Below are positions 9,901 through 22,900 of a stretch of 64,000 nt of DNA, piece by piece. The notes under the pieces are model-generated. The model searched no databases. It saw only the letters and a list, made by a program, of their open reading frames with translations, and was not told the DNA's origin. Location: contig CM039465.1 of NCBI GenBank assembly GCA_022414725.1, forward strand, positions 45,912,640 to 45,976,639. Reading direction: 5' to 3'. Source of the DNA: Microglena sp. YARC. Its lineage: Eukaryota; Chlorophyta; Chlorophyceae; Chlamydomonadales; Chlamydomonadaceae. The translations under genes and the position numbers were made by a program. Position 1 is the stretch's first letter; every line of letters begins with the position of its first letter.

Positions 9901-12900
9901 GAGATGGCATGCACACCAATCGGCACACCCAACTACATATACGTGACTAGCAAAACATAAATTTGAACTATATGCAAGTGCCACGCACACTAGAGATGGC
10001 ACGCACACCAATCGGCACACCCAACTACATATACGTGACTAGCAAAACATAAATTTGAACTATATGCAAGTGCCACGCACACTAGAGATGGCACGCACAC
10101 CAATCGGCACACCCAACTACATATACGTGACTAGCAAAACATAAATTTGAACTATATGCAAGTGCCACGCACACTAGAGGTGGCACGCACAACAATCGGC
10201 ACACCCAACTACATATACGTGACTAGCAAAACATAAATTTGAACTATATGCAAGTGCCACGCACACTAGAGATGGCACGAATACCAATCGGCACCCCCTA
10301 CCACATATAAGTGACTAGCAAAACACAAACTTGAACATCAACTACATGTCAGTGCCACGCACACTAGAGATTGAGTGCACACCAATCAGCACCCCCTACT
10401 ACACGTGAGTGCCTCATCAAACTTGAACACAAACAAAAACTAGATGTGAGTGGCTCGTCAAAACTTGGAATCAAAATTAAACACCATGTCAGGGCAACGC
10501 ACCCTAGAGATGGCACGCACACCATTCGGCACCCCCTACTAAATGTGAGTGACTCAAAAATCTAGAGTGACACGTCAAAATTTGGAATCCAAATTAAACA
10601 ACACGTCAGTGCAATGCACCCAAGAGATGGTGCGCACACCAATCAGCACACCCAGATATATGTGAGTGCCACAAACTCCACCCCTCAGTCCAACCACGCA
10701 CCCCTCTATCCACCCACCCCACCACCCTTCCAACCACCCTCCCACCCACACACCCACACACCCACACACCCACACACCCTCCCACCCTCCCACCCACCCA
10801 CTCACCCACCAGCCCACCCACCTGCCCCTCTACCGCCACCCGCAATTGTGTTGCATTCATAGACCCACCCACCCACCAGCCCACCCACCTGCCCGTCTAC
10901 CTGCCACCCGCAATTGTGTTGCATTCATAGACCCACCCACCCACCCACCCACCCATCCACCCACCCACCAGCCCACCCACCTGCCCGTCTACCCGCCACC
11001 CGCAATTGTGTTGCATTCATAGACCCCACCCACCCACCCACCCACCCCAAAATGATATGTAGGGCCCCAGAGATCTACGAGGAGAAGCCATACTCTTACA
11101 AGAGTGACGTGTGGGCGCTTGGATGTGTGATGTACGAGTTGTTAGCCAAGAAGGCTGCTTTTGCTGCCGACAATCTCTCCAGGGTTGTGATGAGGGTGAG
11201 TGGGAAGTGGCATGTGGGTTTGCCCCCCAAGGCTGTGTCGTGTACGCACTGCTAGCTGACAACCTCTCCAGGGTGGGTGGGCAGTGCGCACTGCTAGCTG
11301 ATAGTCTCTCTAGGGTTGTGATAAGGGGTAGGCAGTGCCATGTGGGTTTGGGGCTGTGTCGTGTACGCACTGCTAGCTGATAGGATTGCTAGCTCCAGGT
11401 TTATCATGAGGGGAGTGCTGCATTGGTGGTGTTCATGTCATTTTTGGTGGAGCCCCCTCTTCATGGGGGCGCGAGCCCCCATGTTCACCCATTTGTCCGT
11501 CCGACCGACCATTCATCCATCCGTCTGAAGCCCGACACGTCAGCCAACGGTTTCGTAACTAAATCGCTGCTGTTGCCACCTGTTGATCTGTCGCGATCAC
11601 TCTCCGCCAATTTTAGCATCGTAGGCGACGCTGCATCGAACTTGTTTCCACCCACCACCCACCGGCCACCCACCACCCCTCTTGCCCTCCCTGTAGGTGA
11701 TCAAGGGTGTATACATTCCCCTCCCTGATGACTACTCAAGTGATCTGTGCCAAGTGGTGAACTCAATGCTGATCAAGGATTTGGCCAACAGACTGTCTGC
11801 CAATGACCTGCTGCAGCAAACACCCACCCACCCACCACCCACCAACACCAAAACACCCACCCACCAAACACCAAACACCTACCACCCACCCACCACCCAC
11901 CACCCACCAAACACCCACCAACCACCAAACACCCGCCACTCACCCGCCACCCACCACCCACACACACACACATTACCAACCACCACCCACTCACCCACCA
12001 CCCAACCAATCACCCACCCACCCACCCCCTTGCCCCCCCCCCTGTAGGTGATCAAGGGCTTATACGATCCCCTCCCTGATGACTACTCAAGTGATCTGTG
12101 CCAAGTGGTGAACTCCATGCTGACCAAGGATGTGGCCAACAGACCGTCTGCCAATGACCTGCTGCAGCACCCCTCTGTAGTGCCGCGTGTACAACGATAT
12201 CTCGACTCTCTCTCTGCCGCCAACTCTAATGGATGGAGCACTTGGCGCATGAAGCTACCGCCCACTGTGTTGGTGCAGATGGCGAATGTCATTGCGCAGA
12301 GTCGCAAGTCTTGGGCTGGGAGCAATGTACCCACACAGGTGATTTGTGTTTGTTTTTTGTCGGTATATTTTGTATTTGTAGTGCTATTGCTACTGGATTT
12401 GTACATTTCCCAAGCCGTACATGGTGCATGAAGCTACCGCCTACTGTGCTGGTTCAGATGGCCAATGTTATCGCGCAGAGTCGCAAGTCTTGGGCTGGGA
12501 GCAATGCACCCCCACAGTTTTTTTTTGTGTGTGTGCTTATTTTGTATTCAAATTGCTTTTGTTATGGGTTCTCTGGGGTTATGTATATTTTCCAAGCCGT
12601 ACCGGGCACATTCATGTGCAGGCAGGACTAGTGGGAACATCACCACCACCATCACCACCACCATCACCATCACCACCACCATCACCAACATCAACACCAA
12701 CATCTGGCAGGTCACCACCAGCACCGACACCAACACCACGAACACCAACACCATTCACATGAGCAGGCATTAGGCAGCAGGACTGGTGGTAACACAAACA
12801 CCACCACCACCACTTGGCAGGTCACCACCACCACCAACAACAACACCAACAATAACAACACCAGCAACACCACCACCATTCACATGAGCAGGCATTAGGC

Positions 12901-13961
12901 AGCAAGACTGGTGGTACCAAAAACACAAACACCACCTGGCAGGTCACCACCACCAACACCACCACCACCACCACCAACACCATTTACATGAGCAGGCATT
13001 AGGCAGCAGGACTGGTGGTACCACCAACACAAACACCACCTGGCAGGTCACCACCACCACCACCACCATTCACATGGGCAGGCAGAAGGACTAGTGGGAG
13101 TGTAGCCTAGACTATGTATGCCCCCCCCCCCCCCCCCCACACACACACCCCACACACACACCACCACCACCACCACAACCATCCCCCCCCCCACACACGA
13201 GAATATGCATGCCCCCCCCTGACGCCCCCCTCCCATCCTGATGTCCCCCTCCTGATTTACACCTGCAGGCAGGACTAGTGGAAACATCACCACCACCATC
13301 ACCACCACCAGCACCACAACCAACACAAACACAATGACAAACGGAAACAACACCATTCAAATGTGCAGGCAGGAGGCAACAGGACCAGTGGGAGTGGAGC
13401 CGAGGAGGTATCGAGGAAGGTTAGTAGAATCCCTCAGTGCATCGAAGATATGATGACCTCCATGGAGGTATGAAGTATCAAAGGAAGTATATTTATATAT
13501 TTATGTATGTTAATATATATAAGATATTACGTATCGAGCAAGGTTATTAGATATGAGACATATATGTTTGTATATATGTTTGTATATGTTAAATCGATAT
13601 ATTAGATATGAGGTGTCGAGGAAGTTTAATAGAATCCCTCAGTGCATAGAAGATATGATGAGCTCGATGGAGGTAACTTATCTGTATGGTGTGTGTGTGG
13701 TGTGTGCGTGGTGGTGGTGGTGGGGCATGCACAGTATCTATATAGATCGATGGAGGTATGTTATTGGATGGTGTGTGTGTGGTGTGTGTGTGGTGGTGGT
13801 GGTGGTGGTGGTGGTGGGGGGCATGCACAGTATCTAGATAGGTCGATGGAGGTATGTTATCTGTATGGCGTGTGTGTTGTGTGTGTGTGTATCGTGTTTG
13901 TGTGTGTGTTGTGTGTGTATAGTATGGTGTGTGTGGTGTGTGTGTATGGTGTGTGTGTGTG

Positions 13962-13996
<35 letters not shown>

Positions 13997-16900
13997 GTGT
14001 GGTGGTGGTGGTGGTGGTGGTGGGGGGTATGCACAGTCTCTATATAGGTCGATGGAGGTAAGTTATCTGTGTGGTGTTTGTGATGTGTGTGTGTGTGGTG
14101 TTTGTGATGTGTGTGTGTGTGTGTGGTGTTTGTGACGTGTGTGTGTGTGTGTGTGTGTGGTGTTTGTGATGTGTGTGTGGTGTTCTTGATGTGTGTGTGT
14201 GTGTGTGGTGTGCCGCAAGTGAAAGCAACGGAAAAAAGGCGAACAGTGTCGGCTATCAGAATCGAGTTCGGAAGACCGAAGCCAGGGTTCATGACAGGTC
14301 CAGGGGCCAGTTAGGGCCAGTCTTTTTTGTGATTGTGTCGGTTGGACAGTCGGTCAGACGGACAGCAGGGTGACCTCGGGGGTTCCACCAAAGACATGCA
14401 AAAATAACAAATAACATATGAAATATGATAAGATATAAGGAGGAAAGTATGAAGTATCAAATATGTGCATTATTGCTGCCCTGTAGCTCTTAGTTGGGCG
14501 TTTCGCAGACAAAATGACCCCCTCCGAAAAAATTGCCGTTCTGATAGCTGAAAGAGTGAAGCGTAACTAGCTCGCTGCTGATCGTTTTCTCTCCACTCCC
14601 TTTTGCTGAATGCTGTCTCACATACAAGACAGAATACAAATATAATTAGGGAACGGCAAGTCATATGATGTAGACCGAAGACGATTACGATATCATATGA
14701 TATCATACAAAAATCATGTGATTTAATATCATATGATATGATGGCCCAGGCCAAAGCTTCCTAGTCACACCACCGGCATCATATGATATCATATGATGAC
14801 ATGATATCATATGATATCGTATTGCCGATCCCTAGAGATGATGAAAGACGTAAAAAAAAAATATATATATATATATATAACGCTTGGGGGGCGTGGTGTG
14901 AAGGGCACCCTTCCGTACGCTACAGCAGATTAAAAATAGACCTTCAAAATAAAACACAAATATGAACAATAAAATGAAAAAATGGGGGGGAAAATGAAAT
15001 ATGTGCATGCATCCTTGCCTTGCAGCTCAAAGAGGGTTTCTCCCTCCAGTCCCTGCTGCTGAATGATGTCTCATATGCAAACCATAATAAAAAGAAATGA
15101 CAGATGTAAAAAACAAAGCAGGGTGGCGTGGCCTTAAGGCGGCCCTTCCGTATGCCACAGCTGATTACAAAAACAACATATGTATATAAAACGAATTATG
15201 AAATATGTGCATGCATCCTTGCCTTGCAGCTCAAAGAGGGTTTCTCCCTCCAGTCCCTGCTGCTGAATGATGTCTCATATGCAAACCATAATAAAAATAT
15301 ATGACAGATGTAAAAAACAAAGCAGGGTGGCGTGGCCTTAAGGCGGCCCTTCCGTATGCCACAGCTGATTAAAAAAACAACATATGTATATAAAACGAAT
15401 TATGAAATATGTGCATGCATTCATGCCTTGCAGCTCATAGAGGGCTTCTCCCTTCAGTCCCTGCTGCTGAATGATGTCTCATATGCAAACCATAATAAAA
15501 ATATATGACAGATGTAAAAAACAAAGCAGGGTGGCGTGGCCTTAAGGCGGCCCTTCCGTATGCCACAGCTGATTACAAAAACAACATATGTATATAAAAC
15601 GAATTATGAAATATGTGCATGCATTCATGCCTTGCAGCTCATAGAGGGCTTCTCCCTTCAGTCCCTGCTGCTGAATGATGTCTCATATGCAAACCATAAT
15701 AAAAAATATATGACAGATGTAAAAAACAAAGCAGGGTGGCGTGGCCTTAAGGCGGCCCTTCCGTATGCCACAGCTGATTAAAAAAACAACATATGTATAT
15801 AAAACGAATTATGAAATATGTGCATGCATTCATGCCTTGCAGCTCATAGAGGGCTTCTCCCTTCAGTCCCTGCTGCTGAATGATGTCTCATATGCAAACC
15901 ATAATAAAAATATATGACAGATGTAAAAAACAAAGCAGGGTGGCGTGGCCTTAAGGCGGCCCTTCCGTATGCCACAGCTGATTAAAAAAACAACATATGT
16001 ATATAAAACGAATTATGAAATATGTGCATGCATTCATGCCTTGCAGCTCATAGAGGGCTTCTCCCTTCAGTCCCTGCTGCTGAATGATGTCTCATATGCA
16101 AACCATAATAAAAATATATGACAGATGTAAAAAACAAAGCAGGGTGGCGTGGCCTTAAGGCGGCCCTTCCGTATGCCACAGCTGATTAAAAAAACAACAT
16201 ATGTATATAAAACGAATTATGAAATATGTGCATGCATTCATGCCTTGCAGCTCATAGAGGGCTTCTCCCTTCAGTCCCTGCTGCTGAATGATGTCTCATA
16301 TGCAAACCATAATAAAAATATATGACAGATGTAAAAAAACAAAGCAGGGTGGCGTGGCCTTAAGGCGGCCCTTCCGTATGCCACAGCTGATTAAAAAAAC
16401 AACATATGTATATAAAACGAATTATGAAATATGTGCATGCATTCATGCCTTGCAGCTCATAGAGGGCTTCTCCCTTCAGTCCCTGCTGCTGAATGATGTC
16501 TCATATGCAAACCATAATAAAAATATATGACAGATGTAAAAAACAAAGCAGGGTGGCGTGGCCTTAAGGCGGCCCTTCCGTATGCCACAGCTGATTAAAA
16601 AAACAACATATGTATATAAAACGAATTATGAAATATGTGCATGCATTCATGCCTTGCAGCTCATAGAGGGCTTCTCCCTCAGTCCCTGCTGCTGAATGAT
16701 GTCTCATATGCAAACCATAATAAAAATATATGACAGATGTAAAAAACAAAGCAGGGTGGCGTGGCCTTAAGGCGGCCCTCCGTATGCCACAGCTGATTAA
16801 AAAAACAACATATGTATATAAAACGAATTATGAAATATGTGCATGCATTCATGCCTTGCAGCTCATAGAGGGCTTCTCCCTTCAGTCCCTGCTGCTGAAT

Positions 16901-19900
16901 GATGTCTCATATGCAAACCATAATAAAAATATATGACAGATGTAAAAAACAAAGCAGGGTGGCGTGGCCTTAAGGCGGCCCTTCCGTATGCCACAGCTGA
17001 TTAAAAAAACAACATATGTATATAAAACGAATTATGAAATATGTGCATGCATTCATGCCTTGCAGCTCATAGAGGGCTTCTCCCTTCAGTCCCTGCTGCT
17101 GAATGATGTCTCATATGCAAACCATAATAAAAATATATGACAGATGTAAAAAACAAAGCAGGGTGGCGTGGCCTTAAGGCGGCCCTTCCGTATGCCACAG
17201 CTGATTAAAAAAACAACATATGTATATAAAACGAATTATGAAAATATGTGCATGCATTCATGCCTTGCAGCTCATAGAGGGCTTCTCCCTTCAGTCCCTG
17301 CTGCTGAATGATGTCTCATATGCAAACCATAATAAAAATATATGACAGATGTAAAAAACAAAGCAGGGTGGCGTGGCCTTAAGGCGGCCCTTCCGTATGC
17401 CACAGCTGATTAAAAAAACAACATATGTATATAAAACGAATTATGAAATATGTGCATGCATTCATGCTTGCAGCTCATAGAGGGCTTCTCCTTCAGTCCC
17501 TGCTGCTGAATGATGTCTCATATGCAAACCATAATAAAAATATATGACAGATGTAAAAAACAAAGCAGGGTGGCGTGGCCTTAAGGCGGCCCTTCCGTAT
17601 GCCACAGCTGATTAAAAAAACAACATATGTATATAAAACGAATTATGAAATATGTGCATGCATTCATGCCTTGCAGCTCATAGAGGGCTTCTCCCTTCAG
17701 TCCCTGCTGCTGAATGATGTCTCATATGCAAACCATAATAAAAATATATGACAGATGTAAAAAACAAAGCAGGGTGGCGTGGCCTTAAGGCGGCCCTTCC
17801 GTATGCCACAGCTGATTAAAAAAACAACATATGTATATAAAACGAATTATGAAATATGTGCATGCATTCATGCCTTGCAGCTCATAGAGGGCTTCTCCCT
17901 TCAGTCCCTGCTGCTGAATGATGTCTCATATGCAAACCATAATAAAAATATATGACAGATGTAAAAAACAAAGCAGGGTGGCGTGGCCTTAAGGCGGCCC
18001 TTCCGTATGCCACAGCTGATTAAAAAAACAACATATGTATATAAAACGAATTATGAAATATGTGCATGCATTCATGCCTTGCAGCTCATAGAGGGCTTCT
18101 CCCTTCAGTCCCTGCTGCTGAATGATGTCTCATATGCAAACCATAATAAAAATATATGACAGATGTAAAAAACAAAGCAGGGTGGCGTGGCCTTAAGGCG
18201 GCCCTTCCGTATGCCACAGCTGATTAAAAAAACAACATATGTATATAAAACGAATTATGAAATATGTGCATGCATTCATGCCTTGCAGCTCATAGAGGGC
18301 TTCTCCCTTCAGTCCCTGCTGCTGAATGATGTCTCATATGCAAACCATAATAAAAATATATGACAGATGTAAAAAACAAAGCAGGGTGGCGTGGCCTTAA
18401 GGCGGCCCTTCCGTATGCCACAGCTGATTAAAAAAACAACATATGTATATAAAACGAATTATGAAATATGTGCATGCATTCATGCCTTGCAGCTCATAGA
18501 GGGCTTCTCCCTTCAGTCCCTGCTGCTGAATGATGTCTCATATGCAAACCATAATAAAAATATATGACAGATGTAAAAAACAAAGCAGGGTGGCGTGGCC
18601 TTAAGGCGGCCCTTCCGTATGCCACAGCTGATTAAAAAAACAACATATGTATATAAAACGAATTATGAAATATGTGCATGCATTCATGCCTTGCAGCTCA
18701 TAGAGGGCTTCTCCCTTCAGTCCCTGCTGCTGAATGATGTCTCATATGCAAACCATAATAAAAATATATGACAGATGTAAAAAACAAAGCAGGGTGGCGT
18801 GGCCTTAAGGCGGCCCTTCCGTATGCCACAGCTGATTAAAAAAACAACATATGTATATAAAACGAATTATGAAATATGTGCATGCATTCATGCCTTGCAG
18901 CTCATAGAGGGCTTCTCCCTTCAGTCCCTGCTGCTGAATGATGTCTCATATGCAAACCATAATAAAAATATATGACAGATGTAAAAAACAAAGCAGGGTG
19001 GCGTGGCCTTAAGGCGGCCCTTCCGTATGCCACAGCTGATTAAAAAAACAACATATGTATATAAAACGAATTATGAAATATGTGCATGCATTCATGCCTT
19101 GCAGCTCATAGAGGGCTTCTCCCTTCAGTCCCTGCTGCTGAATGATGTCTCATATGCAAACCATAATAAAAATATATGACAGATGTAAAAAACAAAGCAG
19201 GGTGGCGTGGCCTTAAGGCGGCCCTTCCGTATGCCACAGCTGATTAAAAAAACAACATATGTATATAAAACGAATTATGAAATATGTGCATGCATTCATG
19301 CCTTGCAGCTCATAGAGGGCTTCTCCCTTCAGTCCCTGCTGCTGAATGATGTCTCATATGCAAACCATAATAAAAATATATGACAGATGTAAAAAACAAA
19401 GCAGGGTGGCGTGGCCTTAAGGCGGCCCTTCCGTATGCCACAGCTGATTAAAAAAACAACATATGTATATAAAACGAATTATGAAATATGTGCATGCATT
19501 CATGCCTTGCAGCTCATAGAGGGCTTCTCCCTTCAGTCCCTGCTGCTGAATGATGTCTCATATGCAAACCATAATAAAAATATATGACAGATGTAAAAAA
19601 CAAAGCAGGGTGGCGTGGCCTTAAGGCGGCCCTTCCGTATGCCACAGCTGATTAAAAAAACAACATATGTATATAAAACGAATTATGAAATATGTGCATG
19701 CATTCATGCCTTGCAGCTCATAGAGGGCTTCTCCCTTCAGTCCCTGCTGCTGAATGATGTCTCATATGCAAACCATAATAAAAATATATGACAGATGTAA
19801 AAACAAAGCAGGGTGGCGTGGCCTTAAGGCGGCCCTTCCGTATGCCACAGCTGATTAAAAAAACAACATATGTATATAAAACGAATTATGAAATATGTGC

Positions 19901-22900
19901 ATGCATTCATGCCTTGCAGCTCATAGAGGGCTTCTCCCTTCAGTCCCTGCTGCTGAATGATGTCTCATATGCAAACCATAATAAAAATATATGACAGATG
20001 TAAAAAAACAAAGCAGGGTGGCGTGGCCTTAAGGCGGCCCTTCCGTATGCCACAGCTGATTAAAAAAACAACATATGTATATAAAACGAATTATGAAATA
20101 TGTGCATGCATTCATGCCTTGCAGCTCATAGAGGGCTTCTCCCTTCAGTCCCTGCTGCTGAATGATGTCTCATATGCAAACCATAATAAAAATATATGAC
20201 AGATGTAAAAAACAAAGCAGGGTGGCGTGGCCTTAAGGCGGCCCTTCCGTATGCCACAGCTGATTAAAAAAACAACATATGTATATAAAACGAATTATGA
20301 AATATGTGCATGCATTCATGCCTTGCAGCTCATAGAGGGCTTCTCCCTTCAGTCCCTGCTGCTGAATGATGTCTCATATGCAAACCATAATAAAAATATA
20401 TGACAGATGTAAAAAACAAAGCAGGGTGGCGTGGCCTTAAGGCGGCCCTTCCGTATGCCACAGCTGATTAAAAAAACAACATATGTATATAAAACGAATT
20501 ATGAAATATGTGCATGCATTCATGCCTTGCAGCTCATAGAGGGCTTCTCCCTTCAGTCCCTGCTGCTGAATGATGTCTCATATGCAAACCATAATAAAAA
20601 TATATGACAGATGTAAAAAACAAAGCAGGGTGGCGTGGCCTTAAGGCGGCCCTTCCGTATGCCACAGCTGATTAAAAAAACAACATATGTATATAAAACG
20701 AATTATGAAATATGTGCATGCATTCATGCCTTGCAGCTCATAGAGGGCTTCTCCCTTCAGTCCCTGCTGCTGAATGATGTCTCATATGCAAACCATAATA
20801 AAAATATATGACAGATGTAAAAAACAAAGCAGGGTGGCGTGGCCTTAAGGCGGCCCTTCCGTATGCCACAGCTGATTAAAAAAACAACATATGTATATAA
20901 AACGAATTATGAAATATGTGCATGCATTCATGCCTTGCAGCTCATAGAGGGCTTCTCCCTTCAGTCCCTGCTGCTGAATGATGTCTCATATGCAAACCAT
21001 AATAAAAATATATGACAGATGTAAAAAACAAAGCAGGGTGGCGTGGCCTTAAGGCGGCCCTTCCGTATGCCACAGCTGATTAAAAAAACAACATATGTAT
21101 ATAAAACGAATTATGAAATATGTGCATGCATTCATGCCTTGCAGCTCATAGAGGGCTTCTCCCTTCAGTCCCTGCTGCTGAATGATGTCTCATATGCAAA
21201 CCATAATAAAAATATATGACAGATGTAAAAAACAAAGCAGGGTGGCGTGGCCTTAAGGCGGCCCTTCCGTATGCCACAGCTGATTAAAAAAACAACATAT
21301 GTATATAAAACGAATTATGAAATATGTGCATGCATTCATGCCTTGCAGCTCATAGAGGGCTTCTCCCTTCAGTCCCTGCTGCTGAATGATGTCTCATATG
21401 CAAACCATAATAAAAATATATGACAGATGTAAAAAACAAAGCAGGGTGGCGTGGCCTTAAGGCGGCCCTTCCGTATGCCACAGCTGATTAAAAAAACAAC
21501 ATATGTATATAAAACGAATTATGAAATATGTGCATGCATTCATGCCTTGCAGCTCATAGAGGGCTTCTCCCTTCAGTCCCTGCTGCTGAATGATGTCTCA
21601 TATGCAAACCATAATAAAAATATATGACAGATGTAAAAAACAAAGCAGGGTGGCGTGGCCTTAAGGCGGCCCTTCCGTATGCCACAGCTGATTAAAAAAA
21701 CAACATATGTATATAAAACGAATTATGAAATATGTGCATGCATTCATGCCTTGCAGCTCATAGAGGGCTTCTCCCTTCAGTCCCTGCTGCTGAATGATGT
21801 CTCATATGCAAACCATAATAAAAATATATGACAGATGTAAAAAACAAAGCAGGGTGGCGTGGCCTTAAGGCGGCCCTTCCGTATGCCACAGCTGATTAAA
21901 AAAACAACATATGTATATAAAACGAATTATGAAATATGTGCATGCATTCATGCCTTGCAGCTCATAGAGGGCTTCTCCCTTCAGTCCCTGCTGCTGAATG
22001 ATGTCTCATATGCAAACCATAATAAAAATATATGACAGATGTAAAAAACAAAGCAGGGTGGCGTGGCCTTAAGGCGGCCCTTCCGTATGCCACAGCTGAT
22101 TAAAAAAACAACATATGTATATAAAACGAATTATGAAATATGTGCATGCATTCATGCCTTGCAGCTCATAGAGGGCTTCTCCCTTCAGTCCCTGCTGCTG
22201 AATGATGTCTCATATGCAAACCATAATAAAAATATATGACAGATGTAAAAAACAAAGCAGGGTGGCGTGGCCTTAAGGCGGCCCTTCCGTATGCCACAGC
22301 TGATTAAAAAAACAACATATGTATATAAAACGAATTATGAAATATGTGCATGCATTCATGCCTTGCAGCTCATAGAGGGCTTCTCCCTTCAGTCCCTGCT
22401 GCTGAATGATGTCTCATATGCAAACCATAATAAAAATATATGACAGATGTAAAAAACAAAGCAGGGTGGCGTGGCCTTAAGGCGGCCTTCCGTATGCCAC
22501 AGCTGATTAAAAAAACAACATATGTATATAAAACGAATTATGAAATATGTGCATGCATTCATGCCTTGCAGCTCATAGAGGGCTTCTCCCTTCAGTCCCT
22601 GCTGCTGAATGATGTCTCATATGCAAACCATAATAAAAATATATGACAGATGTAAAAAACAAAGCAGGGTGGCGTGGCCTTAAGGCGGCCCTTCCGTATG
22701 CCACAGCTGATTAAAAAAAACAACATATGTATATAAAACGAATTATGAAATATGTGCATGCATTCATGCCTTGCAGCTCATAGAGGGCTTCTCCCTTCAG
22801 TCCCTGCTGCTGAATGATGTCTCATATGCAAACCATAATAAAAATATATGACAGATGTAAAAAACAAAGCAGGGTGGCGTGGCCTTAAGGCGGCCCTTCC

